From positions 1 through 64,000 of the forward strand of contig DATJTI010000005.1 of assembly GCA_035503615.1 (NCBI GenBank): a stretch of 64,000 nucleotides of DNA, read 5' to 3'. How positions within the stretch are numbered: the first letter of the stretch is position 1; every line of letters begins with the position of its first letter. The translations under genes were made by a program, and so were the position numbers. Positions 7,749 to 16,451 of this stretch are shown here, piece after piece. Source of the DNA: AP-15 sp035503615. Its GTDB lineage: Bacteria; Pseudomonadota; Alphaproteobacteria; ATCC43930; CGMCC-115725. Under the pieces are notes generated by a model, which was given only the letters and a program-made list of their open reading frames with translations, did not search any database and was not told where the DNA came from.

Positions 7749-8813
7749 ATGTCTAGCGTTCTGGTACAAAGCTTCCGGCAGCAATCCGCCGATCTGCGCC
7801 GACGACTCGTCGGCATGTATTCGTTTCTGGTCTTGGCCAATCTCGGCGTCTGGCTCTGGGCGCTCTGCGTTTTTCACGACAAGCCGGTGTATCTCGGCAC
7901 GGCATTGCTGGCTTACGGGTTCGGTTTGCGGCACGCCGTCGATGCCGACCATATTGCCGCGATCGACAACGTCACGCGCAAGCTGATGCAGGAGGGAAAG
8001 CGCTCGGTCAGCGTCGGGTTCTGCTTTGCGCTCGGTCATTCGACCGTGCTGTTGCTGGCGGTGGCAGCGATTGCCGGGGCGGCACTGGCTCTCGGATCGC
8101 ATTTTGATCGGTTGAACGAGATCGGCGGTCTGATCGGAACCCTGGTCTCGACCTTTTTCCTTCTCGCGATCGCGGTGATGAACATCATCATCCTCGCCGG
8201 CATCTGGCGAACATTCCGACGCGTTCGCAATGGCGGCGTTTTCGCCGATCAGGACTTCGATGTGCTGTTGAACAATCGCGGACTGTTGGCCAGGATGTTC
8301 CGGCCGTTGTTCCGGCTGGTGACGCGAAGCTGGCACATGCTTCCGGTCGGTTTCCTGTTCGGGCTCGGTTTCGACACCGCGACCGAGGTGGCCCTGCTCG
8401 GCATTGCGGCCGCGCAAGCCGCTCAAGGGCGCTCGATCTGGTCGATCATGGTGTTCCCAGCGCTGTTTGCCGCCGGCATGTCGCTGGTCGATACCAGCGA
8501 CGGCGTGCTGATGCTCGGCGCCTACAACTGGGCCTTCATCAGGCCGATGCGCAAACTTTATTACAATCTGGTCATCACCGGCGTCTCGGTGATCGTCGCC
8601 TTGCTGATCGGCGGCATCGAGGGGCTGGGGCTGGTCGGCGATCAGCTCAACCTCGGCGGCTGGTTCTGGGGTGCAGTCGGCAAGTTGAACGACAATTTCA
8701 ACGGGCTGGGTTTCGCGATTATTGGCGTGTTCCTGATCGCCTGGATCGGATCGGCGATCTTCTACCGCTACGCACGGCTCGACGAATTGGAGATCGCCAC
8801 CGAAAAGAACTGA
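7749..8813 (+). CDS. NiCoT family nickel/cobalt permease (HoxN/NixA type), probably cobalt
   Basis: A 354-residue inner-membrane importer of Ni2+ or Co2+. The family signature H-x4-D-H is present as RHAVDADHIAAIDN (His62, Asp67, His68) in the second helix; further signatures are FALGHSTVLL and LGFDTATEVALLG. About eight hydrophobic segments are visible. The cobalamin riboswitch upstream indicates cobalt for B12 synthesis as the physiological substrate. The neighbouring MeaB gene fits, since its client methylmalonyl-CoA mutase uses B12. Start: ATG after a weak GAGG. Confidence 0.93.
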   Translation: MSSVLVQSFRQQSADLRRRLVGMYSFLVLANLGVWLWALCVFHDKPVYLGTALLAYGFGLRHAVDADHIAAIDNVTRKLMQEGKRSVSVGFCFALGHSTVLLLAVAAIAGAALALGSHFDRLNEIGGLIGTLVSTFFLLAIAVMNIIILAGIWRTFRRVRNGGVFADQDFDVLLNNRGLLARMFRPLFRLVTRSWHMLPVGFLFGLGFDTATEVALLGIAAAQAAQGRSIWSIMVFPALFAAGMSLVDTSDGVLMLGAYNWAFIRPMRKLYYNLVITGVSVIVALLIGGIEGLGLVGDQLNLGGWFWGAVGKLNDNFNGLGFAIIGVFLIAWIGSAIFYRYARLDELEIATEKN

Positions 8814-8836
8814 TCACGCGTGGCCCGGCATCTGCC

Positions 8837-8853
8837 CGGCGGCGTGGCCGCCG
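8837..8853. terminator. GC-rich hairpin between convergent genes
   Basis: CGGCGGC and GCCGCCG pair perfectly over 7 bp with a GTG loop, in the gap between the NiCoT and meaB 3' ends. No T-tract follows on either strand, so it is at best a weak or Rho-assisted terminator. Confidence 0.35.
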
Positions 8854-8897
8854 CTGTGGCGGATGCCCGCGCCGCTTGTCCGTATCAGCGGATGTTG

Positions 8898-9893
8898 TCA
8901 GCAGATTTCGTCCGCGATCGCACCGGAAAACGCGTCCAGCAAGGCCCGCGCCGCCACTCCCGGCGATTGCCGGCCGGCCATCACCGCCGCCTCGATCCGG
9001 GAGAGACGCGCGGCGATCGCCGGAGCGGCGCGAAACCGCTCGATCAGGCCGTCCTCGATCTCAGCCCACAAGGCGGCTCGTGCCTGTTCACTCCGGTGTT
9101 GCGACCAGCAGCCGGCGGCTTCGAGGGCCGCCCGGAAGCGGCCGACCTGATCCCATACCGCGGCGATGCCGGTGCCTTCGAGCGCGGAAACCGTGCATAC
9201 CGGCACCGGCCATTGCGGCAGCGACGGCCGGACCAGGCGCAATGCGCTGGCGTAGTCCGCGGCGGTCCGCTCGGCGGCGCCGGCCAATTCGCCATCGGCT
9301 TTGTTGACAAGGACGAGATCGGCAAGCTCGACGACACCGCGCTTCAGCCCTTGCAGCTCGTCCCCGGCCGTTGGCGGCAGCACCAGCACGAACATGTCGG
9401 TCACCGCCGCGACCGCGGTTTCCGCCTGGCCGATGCCGACGGTCTCGACGATGACCGCGTCGAACCCGGCGGCCTCGCACAACAGGATGGCATCGCGCGT
9501 GTGGCGCCCGACACCGCCGCGGCTGGTGCCGGCCGAGGACGGCCGGATGAAGGCCTGCGGGGCACGTCCGAGTTCGGCCATGCGCGTCTTGTCGGCCAGG
9601 ATCGCGCCACCGCCGCGCTTTGATGCCGGGTCGATCGCGAGTACCGCTATGCGTCGGCCAGCGGCGATGCCGGTGAGCCCGAAGCGCTCGATAAAAGTCG
9701 ATTTGCCGGCGCCCGGCGGTCCGGTTATGCCGATGCGAATGCTGCCGCCGGTGGCTGGCAGCACCGCGGTGAGCAGCTCCTCGGCAGCGGCGCGATGCTC
9801 CGGCCGGGTCGATTCGACGAGCGTGATAGCGCGGGCCAGCGCACGCCGGTCGCCACGCCGCAACTCGTCCAGCAATGCCGGAGCGGCGCTCAC
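8898..9893 (-). CDS. meaB: MeaB-type GTPase (methylmalonyl-CoA mutase chaperone)
   Basis: A 331-residue G3E GTPase that protects and reloads B12-dependent methylmalonyl-CoA mutase (or a related acyl-CoA mutase). Walker A is GPPGAGKS at residues 58-65; further family marks are DPASKRGGGAILADKTRM, SSAGTSRGGVGRHTRD, VETVGIGQAE and the guanine-specificity motif NKAD. Length matches the family. The start is a GTG whose GTGA overlaps the stop of the upstream response-regulator gene, so the two are translationally coupled. Convergent with the riboswitch-controlled cobalt permease, which makes a B12-related neighbourhood. Confidence 0.92.
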   Translation of the reverse strand: MSAAPALLDELRRGDRRALARAITLVESTRPEHRAAAEELLTAVLPATGGSIRIGITGPPGAGKSTFIERFGLTGIAAGRRIAVLAIDPASKRGGGAILADKTRMAELGRAPQAFIRPSSAGTSRGGVGRHTRDAILLCEAAGFDAVIVETVGIGQAETAVAAVTDMFVLVLPPTAGDELQGLKRGVVELADLVLVNKADGELAGAAERTAADYASALRLVRPSLPQWPVPVCTVSALEGTGIAAVWDQVGRFRAALEAAGCWSQHRSEQARAALWAEIEDGLIERFRAAPAIAARLSRIEAAVMAGRQSPGVAARALLDAFSGAIADEIC

Positions 9894-10309
9894 CCCTCTC
9901 GCGCGGGAAAATAGGACCCGTCGCGGCGTTTGCGGCGGACACATTCGATCGCCGTGACGGTCAGCACCTGGTCGACCACGGTCATCAGGTCGCGCAGCTT
10001 GAACGGCTTCAGCAGATAATACCGTCCGCTCTTCTCCAGGCGGTCGGAATTGCGGTGATCGCCGGTGGTCAGGATCACACCGCATCCCTGGTTGTGCGCA
10101 ATCTCGGCGAGAACGATGCCGTCGCGATGGCCGGGCTGGGTCAGATCGATGACGACGATGTCGTAATCATCCTGGTCGAGCGCTTCCTCCATCGCCGCGC
10201 CGTTTTCGACCGCGGTAAACAAAAAGCCCTCATCCTTGAACGCCTCGCCCAGCAGCTCCCGAACGTAATCGTCGTTTTCGACGATCAAGACCTTGCAGAT
10301 GCGCGGCAT
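9890..10309 (-). CDS. Single-domain response regulator (receiver domain only)
   Basis: A 139-residue CheY-like receiver. Acidic pocket at Glu11 and Asp13, phospho-acceptor Asp55 (VVIDLTQPG), Thr81/82 (ILTTGD) and Lys101 (LLKPF) are all present. No output domain follows; the last 25 residues are basic. It probably acts by protein contact or as a phosphorelay shuttle; no histidine kinase is nearby. Its stop overlaps the meaB GTG start (GTGA), so the pair forms an operon. Confidence 0.88.
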   Translation of the reverse strand: MPRICKVLIVENDDYVRELLGEAFKDEGFLFTAVENGAAMEEALDQDDYDIVVIDLTQPGHRDGIVLAEIAHNQGCGVILTTGDHRNSDRLEKSGRYYLLKPFKLRDLMTVVDQVLTVTAIECVRRKRRDGSYFPAREG

Positions 10310-10351
10310 GGCTCGTCTTTTCGGTTTTGCCTGCGGTCGTCGGCGGGCCGA

Positions 10352-10486
10352 TCAGCCTGCGGCAAAAGCCGCCTCGCGCCGTGCCGCCTGCTGCTGGCGT
10401 GCCCGCATCAATGCACAGATGCGGCACCGCCGCAACAGCGCCGCGTGGTCGCCGCCCGCGATGGTCCGGCCACGGTCGAGCACCAG
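10352..10486 (-). pseudogene. C-terminal remnant of an ABC exporter ATPase
   Basis: Read on the minus strand, the last 44 codons before a TGA give LVLDRGRTIAGGDHAALLRR followed by CRICALMRARQQQ. This follows the pattern at the end of ABC-exporter nucleotide-binding domains (VLDxGRIVExGTHxELLxxxGxYAxLxxxQ). No ABC signature or Walker B is found upstream, so only the tail survives. It lies just upstream of the response regulator gene. The assignment rests on this one motif and is tentative. Confidence 0.4.
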
Positions 10487-10611
10487 CGGCGCGCGCCCGC
10501 AACCCGGCGACGCCGCGGCCCGAGCTAGGGGAAGCGGGCGCCGAGCGCTCGCTTGCGTCTTTCAATCCTGCCTTTGGCGGCCCCCGGGGATGGCCGGTCG
10601 GCGGCGCCGGC

Positions 10612-11883
10612 TCATTTGGTGCTGCTCAGAGGCTCGGTATCGGGCAGCGCCGCCACACCGGGTCCGCGCACCAGCTGCAACGTCAGCACCAGGGCGACGG
10701 CGACCAGCCCGGCACCCCACCAGAACGGGCTGGCGCGGCCGAGATCAGCAAACAGCACGCCGGCAAGCGCCGGCCCCACGACCCGCGACAGGCTGCCGAC
10801 CGATTGGGTCACACCAAGCACCGAGCCCTGTTCGGCGCGGCCGGCACGGCGCGAGATCAGGCTGTTCATCGACGGCTGGGTCAATCCCATGCCGAGCGCG
10901 AGCGCGCTGATCGCAACGCCGAGGATCGCGAGATCGCGGGCGAACGGCAAAACCAGCAGCCCGATGGCAAGCAGCAGCAGCCCGGCAAGCAACAGCCGCT
11001 CCTCGCCATAGCGCTTGACGAGGCGGCCGATCAGTCCGCCCTGCAGCACCGCCGACAATACGCCGACATAGGCAAAGACATAGCCGACCTGTTCGGGTCC
11101 CCATCGGAACTGCGCCATGGCCCACAAGGCGAAGGTGCTCTCCATGGCGGCAAAGGCCAGGATCACCAGAAAGAAGATCAGGATCAGCCGCGACAATACC
11201 GGGCGGCGCAATGCGGAAAGGATCGCGGCGACGCGGCTGGCCGGCGGCTTCAACCCGCGCTGCTCCGGCGGCAGGCTCTCGCGCAGCACAAACAGCACAC
11301 CGCACAGCGCGACGAAGGACAGGCCAGCGGCGACCCAGGCCGGAGCTTGGAGATTGGCGGTTGCCGGGTTGTTGCCGGCGAGATAACCGCCGAGCGCCGG
11401 CCCGAAAATAAAGCCGAGGCCGAAAGCGGCGCCGATCAGCCCCATGCCCTTAGCCCGGTTTTCGGGCGTCGTGACATCGGCGATATACGCTTGCGCGGCG
11501 GCGATGTTGCCGGCACAGGCGCCGGCGAGGGCGCGCGCGGCGAACAGCATCCATAGCGCATCGGCGACACCGAGCCACAAATAGGCAAGCGCGAAGGCGA
11601 TCATGCTGGCCATCAGCACCGGGCGCCGCCCGATCCGGTCGCTGAGGCGGCCCCATAACGGCGCGGTGAACAGTTGCACCAGCGAATAGATCGCGAGCAG
11701 CAGGGTGACTTGCTCCGGCGAGGCCCCGAACCGCACCGCATAGAACGGCAGCAACGGAATGACGAGACCAAAGCCGACCAAGTCGACAAAGACGATCAGG
11801 AACAGGATCGGCATGACACGGCCCTGATAGGCCGACCTGCTCCGCTCGGGCAAGAGGCTCGTCGCCGCACCCTCGGGTCGCAT
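10612..11883 (-). CDS. MFS transporter, Tet/multidrug efflux type
   Basis: A 12-helix major facilitator, 423 residues from the chosen start. Family marks: FVDLVGFGLVIPLLPF in helix 1, the loop 2-3 motif GRLSDRIGRRPVL, and GAAFGLGFIFGPALGGYL in helix 5, as in TetA-like drug/H+ antiporters. Two in-frame ATGs compete (11883 and 11814); the later gives the family's usual short N-terminus, and neither has a clear Shine-Dalgarno. A longer frame would run into the tandem repeat upstream and is unlikely. No regulator is adjacent. Substrate unknown. Confidence 0.88.
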   Translation of the reverse strand: MRPEGAATSLLPERSRSAYQGRVMPILFLIVFVDLVGFGLVIPLLPFYAVRFGASPEQVTLLLAIYSLVQLFTAPLWGRLSDRIGRRPVLMASMIAFALAYLWLGVADALWMLFAARALAGACAGNIAAAQAYIADVTTPENRAKGMGLIGAAFGLGFIFGPALGGYLAGNNPATANLQAPAWVAAGLSFVALCGVLFVLRESLPPEQRGLKPPASRVAAILSALRRPVLSRLILIFFLVILAFAAMESTFALWAMAQFRWGPEQVGYVFAYVGVLSAVLQGGLIGRLVKRYGEERLLLAGLLLLAIGLLVLPFARDLAILGVAISALALGMGLTQPSMNSLISRRAGRAEQGSVLGVTQSVGSLSRVVGPALAGVLFADLGRASPFWWGAGLVAVALVLTLQLVRGPGVAALPDTEPLSSTK

Positions 11884-11933
11884 TGCCGCGGGAACGCCAA
11901 TCGGCATTGCCGGGCACGTGCCGCCTCGCGTCG

Positions 11934-11999
11934 CGGCCTGGGTCACCCGGCGGCCTGGGTCACCCGGCGGCCTGTGTCACCCACCGGCCTGTGGCACCG
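11934..11999. repeat. 17-bp tandem repeat, about four copies
   Basis: CGGCCTGGGTCACCCGG occurs twice perfectly, then twice with mismatches. It fills the gap upstream of the MFS gene. The frame continues through it without stop but translates to junk. Confidence 0.82.
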
Positions 12000-12054
12000 A
12001 AGAAGATCGCGGCTGGGCGGTCGGACAACCGGCGCGGGTTCGCCGCGATCAGCC

Positions 12055-13674
12055 TCAGCCGTGGCGGGAGATGTAGCTGTGCAGATATTCCTCGATCTGG
12101 TCGTGAATGCCCGGCACTGCCGGTTCGCGCTCCGGCGCCCCGGCTTGCGCGATCGCGGGCGCTGCCGCCGGCTGCCAGTCGGCGTCGACGACCGGCTGAA
12201 GCCGCGCCGTGGCGATCGCCGAGCCGAAGGCCGGCTGCGGCGGATAAGTCAGCTGATGCAACAGCAGCGCGGCCTCCTCGTGCTCGGGGGTCAGCGCGAG
12301 AGCCCTGTGGCAGGCGTCGCGGGCCGCGTCCTCGGCACCGCACGCGTGCAGCGAATATGCGAGGGACGACCAGGCGTTATCTCCGTTCGGGTCCAATGCG
12401 ACCGAGCGGGAAAACAATTCTCTCGCCGCGTCGTGGTCGCCGCTCTCCGCCACCAGCCGGCCGAGCCGATAGAGCGCCAGCGCATGGTCGGGATCGGTTT
12501 CGAGAATTTCGCCGTAGCCAAATGCAGCCTCCGCGGTTTCGCCCCGATCCTGCATCTCCAGGATCACTTCGAGAGCCGCAGAAAGCCCTCTCGGATCGAG
12601 CCGGCCGCCCAGATTGCGACCGGTTCGGGTCGCCACCACGACCCCGTGCTGGCGCTGCCGCCGCTGCGGCGCAAACAGGAATTTGTAGGGATCGTCCCCC
12701 TTCAGAAAATCATAGGTTGTAAAACCCTGAGCGATCGCATAGCGGATGCTGTAGGCGTGCAACAGATAGCCGGCGGGCATTTCGCGATAGGCTTCGTCAC
12801 GGCCGGCGATGAAGAACAGCAGCGAGCGCTTGCACCAATCGATCAGGATCGCCAGCGCGGCGACCGGCCGGTCGCGATGCCAGAACACCGGAAGCAGCAG
12901 CGTGCCGGCGCAGGCGCAGCGCTCGAGCACCGCCTGGTTCAGCGCGGCCAGCTCGTCGGCATTCTTCTCCCCTTTGCTCGGCGCCCATTTGGCCCGCCAA
13001 AACCCGAGCAGCGTTTCCAGATTCCGGTCACAATCATCGCCATCCGACAGCGTGATCCGGTAGGTTTCGGCGGCATCGACCTTGCGCAGCAGCCGGCGGA
13101 TCTTTTGCCGGTTGTTGGCGCTCAGGCTCTGCAGGTAGTCTTCCCAACTCGGTGGCAGATCGATCGACAGGCAGATTGCGTGGTCGGTGGTTTCCCCCGG
13201 ATTTTTCTGCTCGAGCGGGTGATGGGCGAACCGGACCGGATCGAACGCTCCGACAAACAGCTGCCGGCGCTCGTCGGACATCGTCAGATTGTGCATCGTG
13301 AACCGCGCCCAATTGAGCTCACGCTTCAGGTATTCGGCAAAAGCGGGCAGCGCTTCGGCCGCATGTTCTGGCCGGACGAGTATCCCTGCATAGTCCGAAA
13401 ACCCGGTTCCTCCGAACAATAGCACGTTGAAGAAACCGCATGACTTGGCGAATTCCGCCCCTATTCGCAAGGTCAGGAAAGCGACATATTCGCGATCATT
13501 TTCCTCGTGCTGGGCGGCGAGAACGAGCCAGGCGGTCCGGTGAACCTGCAGCCAGTCATAAAGCCATTGCCAGCTTAAAAAGAATCGGGCTTCGGGGTCA
13601 GCTTCATAGACCGCGTCCCAATTCTCTCGAACCGCGGAAAGGTCGGCAAATCTGTCGATAATATGAATATGCAT
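12055..13674 (-). CDS. CelD/BcsL-type N-acyltransferase (GNAT fold) fused to TPR domain
   Basis: A 539-residue cytosolic protein. Residues 1-370 match the Acetyltransf_6 family, used in transfer of acyl groups in polysaccharide or envelope biosynthesis; marks are FFLSWQWLYDWL near residue 31, LSANNRQKIRRLLRKV near 184, and YAIAQGFTTYDFLKGDDPYKF near 313. Residues about 385-475 hold tetratricopeptide-like repeats (ALALYRLGRLVAESGDHDAA; NAWSSLAYSLHACGAEDAA). The last 65 residues are Ala/Pro-rich. The TPR extension is not the usual architecture and could dock partners. No polysaccharide cluster is adjacent. Start ATG, weak Shine-Dalgarno. Confidence 0.8.
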   Translation of the reverse strand: MHIHIIDRFADLSAVRENWDAVYEADPEARFFLSWQWLYDWLQVHRTAWLVLAAQHEENDREYVAFLTLRIGAEFAKSCGFFNVLLFGGTGFSDYAGILVRPEHAAEALPAFAEYLKRELNWARFTMHNLTMSDERRQLFVGAFDPVRFAHHPLEQKNPGETTDHAICLSIDLPPSWEDYLQSLSANNRQKIRRLLRKVDAAETYRITLSDGDDCDRNLETLLGFWRAKWAPSKGEKNADELAALNQAVLERCACAGTLLLPVFWHRDRPVAALAILIDWCKRSLLFFIAGRDEAYREMPAGYLLHAYSIRYAIAQGFTTYDFLKGDDPYKFLFAPQRRQRQHGVVVATRTGRNLGGRLDPRGLSAALEVILEMQDRGETAEAAFGYGEILETDPDHALALYRLGRLVAESGDHDAARELFSRSVALDPNGDNAWSSLAYSLHACGAEDAARDACHRALALTPEHEEAALLLHQLTYPPQPAFGSAIATARLQPVVDADWQPAAAPAIAQAGAPEREPAVPGIHDQIEEYLHSYISRHG

Positions 13675-13763
13675 ACGGGTGCCCTTGTGGTGGTCGATAA
13701 CCTACAGTATGTCAGGACGGAGGGGCAACCGCCCTGACGGGCTTGGCGCTGCTGCCGACCGCG

Positions 13764-13795
13764 TCCGGTTCGCGCTGCATCCGGTTCGCGCTATA
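13764..13795. repeat. 16-bp duplication upstream of the oxygenase gene
   Basis: TCCGGTTCGCGCTGCA is followed by TCCGGTTCGCGCTATA, two mismatches in 16. It lies in the divergent gap about 45 bases before the oxygenase start, where a promoter would be expected. Confidence 0.7.
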
Positions 13796-13840
13796 GTTCG
13801 CCATGGTGCGGCGATGCCGGGCGCCGGGCAGAGGAGGGAC

Positions 13841-14902
13841 ATGCATCTGTTCAAGGAATACGCCGTCGCCGATCCGGCACAGGTCGCAACGATGATCCCG
13901 ATCATCGATTACGGCCCCTATTTCGCTGGCGAGACGGGTGCGCTCGAACGCCTTGCTGCCGAGCTCGAAGATGCCTGCACGAGGGTGGGGTTCTTTTATG
14001 CACGGAACCATGGCGTGCCCGATACGCTGGTCACGCGCGCTTTTGCCGCTTCGCGCCGGTTCCATGCCCTGCCGATCGAGCGGAAGCTCGCGCTCAGGCT
14101 CAACGCCAACAACATCGGCTATCTGCCGATCGGCGCCTCGGTGCAAGGTGCGTCGACCGTGCACAAGGCGACCCGCCCGAACCAGAACGAGAGCTTCTTC
14201 ATCAGCCACGACCTCGACCGCGACCACCCGGACGTGGTCGCCGGCAAGCCCTTGCGCGGATGCAACCAGTGGCCGGCGGAGCCGCCGAAAATTCGCCGCG
14301 ACATGATGGCATACTTCACCGCGCTGGCCGCCTTGTGCGATCGAATGCTGCCGCCCTTCGCCGTCGCGCTCGGCCTGCCGGCCGGGTTCTTCGCGCCTTA
14401 TTTCGCCGATGAGGCGCACGCCAATCTGCGCTTTTTGCATTACCCGCCGCAGGATCCCGGCGAGGACAATCTGTTCGGCCAGGGGCCGCATACCGACAAC
14501 AGCTTCATGACCGTGCTGGCCCGCACCGAGGTGCCCGGGTTGGCGGTGCGCCTGCCGCCAAATGGAACGTCGCAGGGCGAATGGTTCGCGCCGCCGGTCA
14601 TCCCCGGCACGTTTCTTGTCAATCTCGGCAACATCATGCGGCGCTGGTCGAACGACCGGTTTTTGTCGACGCCGCACGGCGTGCTCAACGATTCGGGGGC
14701 CGATCGCTATTCGATCGCCTATTTCCACAGCCCGAACCCCGATCGTGTCATCGCCTGCCTGCCGAGCTGCATCGCGGCCGACAACCCGCCGCGCTACCCG
14801 CCGGCGGTGTATCGCGATCTCGTGCTCGATTTCTACCGGGCGAATTATTTCCACCAGCGAGGCCACCGCTCCGCGGCGTCGCGGCTGGCGGCGACGGATT
14901 AG
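13841..14902 (+). CDS. Isopenicillin N synthase-like 2-oxoglutarate/Fe(II) oxygenase
   Basis: A 353-residue member of the DIOX_N + 2OG-FeII_Oxy family. Iron ligands are seen: His217 and Asp219 (GPHTDNSF) and His279 (STPHGVLN). The R-x-S that binds 2-oxoglutarate is Arg289/Ser291 (DRYSIAYF). The N-terminus has the family pattern MIPIIDYGPYF and VGFFYARNHGVP. GAGGAGGGAC lies just before the ATG. Members oxidise diverse small molecules; the family name does not imply penicillin synthesis. Eight bases separate it from the downstream metallo-beta-lactamase gene and a HAD gene follows, so a three-gene operon is likely. Confidence 0.9.
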   Translation: MHLFKEYAVADPAQVATMIPIIDYGPYFAGETGALERLAAELEDACTRVGFFYARNHGVPDTLVTRAFAASRRFHALPIERKLALRLNANNIGYLPIGASVQGASTVHKATRPNQNESFFISHDLDRDHPDVVAGKPLRGCNQWPAEPPKIRRDMMAYFTALAALCDRMLPPFAVALGLPAGFFAPYFADEAHANLRFLHYPPQDPGEDNLFGQGPHTDNSFMTVLARTEVPGLAVRLPPNGTSQGEWFAPPVIPGTFLVNLGNIMRRWSNDRFLSTPHGVLNDSGADRYSIAYFHSPNPDRVIACLPSCIAADNPPRYPPAVYRDLVLDFYRANYFHQRGHRSAASRLAATD

Positions 14903-14909
14903 GCCCGCC

Positions 14910-15674
14910 ATGAGCGTCAAGCTTTACGCTTTCACCTGCGGCCGGCTCGAAGGCGATTTCGCCCTGCTGATGGAAGGCGGCGAAGGCCGGATCGAGCTGC
15001 CGGTCCCGGCCTATCTGATCGAGCACCCGAAGGGCTCGCTGTTGTTCGATACCGGGATGCACCCCGAATGTCAGCACGACCCGGCGGCCCGGATCGGTCC
15101 GTGCGTCACCGACCTGTTCAAGTTCGACTACCGGCCGGGCGAGGAGATCAGTGCCCGGCTCGAAGCGATCGGCCGCGACCCGGCGCGGATCGACCTGGTC
15201 ATCAATTCGCATTTCCATTTCGACCATTGCGGCGGCAACGCGCTGATCCCGAATGCGATGCTCCTGGTGCAGCGCCGCGAATGGGACGCCGGGACTGATC
15301 CGGACATGGCAATGGGGCAGGGCTTCAACCCGCGCGACTTTGATCTCGGCCATAAATTGCGGCTGGTCGATGGCGAGCACGATGTGTTTGGTGATGGCTC
15401 GGTCATCTGTCTGCCGACGCCTGGCCACACTCCGGGGCATCAATCGCTGAAGCTGCAGCTCGCCGGCGGCGAAGTCGTGCTGGCCGCCGATTCCTGCTAT
15501 TTCTGCCGCACCTTGCGCGAGCGGCGCCTGCCGCAATTTGCCTATGACCGCGAGGCGATGCTGGCCTCGCTCGACCGGCTTGCCGGTCTCGAAACCGGTG
15601 GCGCGCGCATCTTTTTCGGCCACGATGGCGAGTTCTGGAAGAGCGTGCCGCAAGCGCCGGCGACGATCGGCTGA
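14910..15674 (+). CDS. MBL-fold hydrolase, AttM/AhlD-like lactonase group
   Basis: A 254-residue metallo-beta-lactamase-fold protein. The H-x-H-x-D-H motif is at residues 101-106 (NSHFHFDHCGG); later metal ligands are in TPGHTPGH, ADSCYF and FFGHDGEFW. The pattern VPAYLIEHPKGSLLFDTGMHP resembles N-acyl homoserine lactonases of the AttM type, but related enzymes hydrolyse other lactones. No LuxI/LuxR genes are in the window, so quorum quenching is only a possibility. Probably cotranscribed with the preceding oxygenase. Confidence 0.88.
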   Translation: MSVKLYAFTCGRLEGDFALLMEGGEGRIELPVPAYLIEHPKGSLLFDTGMHPECQHDPAARIGPCVTDLFKFDYRPGEEISARLEAIGRDPARIDLVINSHFHFDHCGGNALIPNAMLLVQRREWDAGTDPDMAMGQGFNPRDFDLGHKLRLVDGEHDVFGDGSVICLPTPGHTPGHQSLKLQLAGGEVVLAADSCYFCRTLRERRLPQFAYDREAMLASLDRLAGLETGGARIFFGHDGEFWKSVPQAPATIG

Positions 15675-15681
15675 ACCGGTG

Positions 15682-16443
15682 ATGATGGGCCTGCCGCGCG
15701 CGATCCTGTTCGATCTCGACGACACGCTGCTCGTCGCCTTCGGCCGATCGACGTCGCAATGGCAGCGGATCGTCGGCGCGATTGCGGCACAGCTGGTGCC
15801 GCCCCTGACCCCGGCAATTGTCGTTGCCGCGATCGAGGCGAGTTCGCGCGATTTATGGGCCGATCCGGCTCTGCACAAGCATTGGCGCCACCGCATCGGC
15901 GAGGCACGCCGCCGCATTGTCGCCGATGCCTTTGCCGGATTGGCGGCTGGCGGCCATGTCGTGCCGGGTCGCCCGCTGTGCGAGCTGATCGCCGACCGCT
16001 ACAACGCCTTGCACGAGGCCGAGTTGCGGCTGTTCCCCGGTGTGCACGAGACGTTGCAGCGGCTGAGGCAGCGCGGCGTGCGGCTGGCGCTGATCACCAA
16101 TGGTGCTGCCGCGCCGCAGCGCGCCAAGGTGGTGCGGTTCGCGCTCGAAGAACGCTTCGATCATATCCAGATCGAGGGCGAGCATGGCTTTGGCAAGCCC
16201 GAAGAACGAGCCTATACCCATGCGATGGCAGCACTCGGGGTCGCGGCGCACGAGACCTGGATGGTCGGTGACAACCTCGAATGGGAGGTCGCGGCACCGC
16301 AACGGCTCGGCATCCATGCGATCTGGCACGACGGCTATGGCACGGGGCTGCCGCCGGACTGCGCGGTGCGTCCCGATCGGATCATCCGCGATCTGCCGGA
16401 GTTGCTGGGGCCGGAGTTGCTGGGGCTGGAATTGCTGGAATAG
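15682..16443 (+). CDS. HAD family hydrolase
   Basis: A 253-residue haloacid dehalogenase-superfamily phosphatase. Motif I is FDLDDTLL (nucleophile Asp11, general acid Asp13), motif II ITNGA, motif III Lys in HGFGKPEERAY, motif IV MVGDNLEWEV. The helical cap between motifs I and II suits a small-molecule phosphatase of the C1 type. The last 15 residues (PELLGPELLGLELLE) come from a 15-bp tandem triplication at the gene end. An adjacent GTG one codon upstream is possible. It ends the oxygenase-MBL-HAD gene set. Confidence 0.88.
   Translation: MMGLPRAILFDLDDTLLVAFGRSTSQWQRIVGAIAAQLVPPLTPAIVVAAIEASSRDLWADPALHKHWRHRIGEARRRIVADAFAGLAAGGHVVPGRPLCELIADRYNALHEAELRLFPGVHETLQRLRQRGVRLALITNGAAAPQRAKVVRFALEERFDHIQIEGEHGFGKPEERAYTHAMAALGVAAHETWMVGDNLEWEVAAPQRLGIHAIWHDGYGTGLPPDCAVRPDRIIRDLPELLGPELLGLELLE
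16396..16440. repeat. 15-bp tandem triplication at the HAD gene 3' end
   Basis: CCGGAGTTGCTGGGG occurs twice perfectly and a third time with changes, ending directly at the TAG stop. It is in frame and adds ten residues to the C-terminus. Confidence 0.82.
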
Positions 16444-16451
16444 GCCGGACG

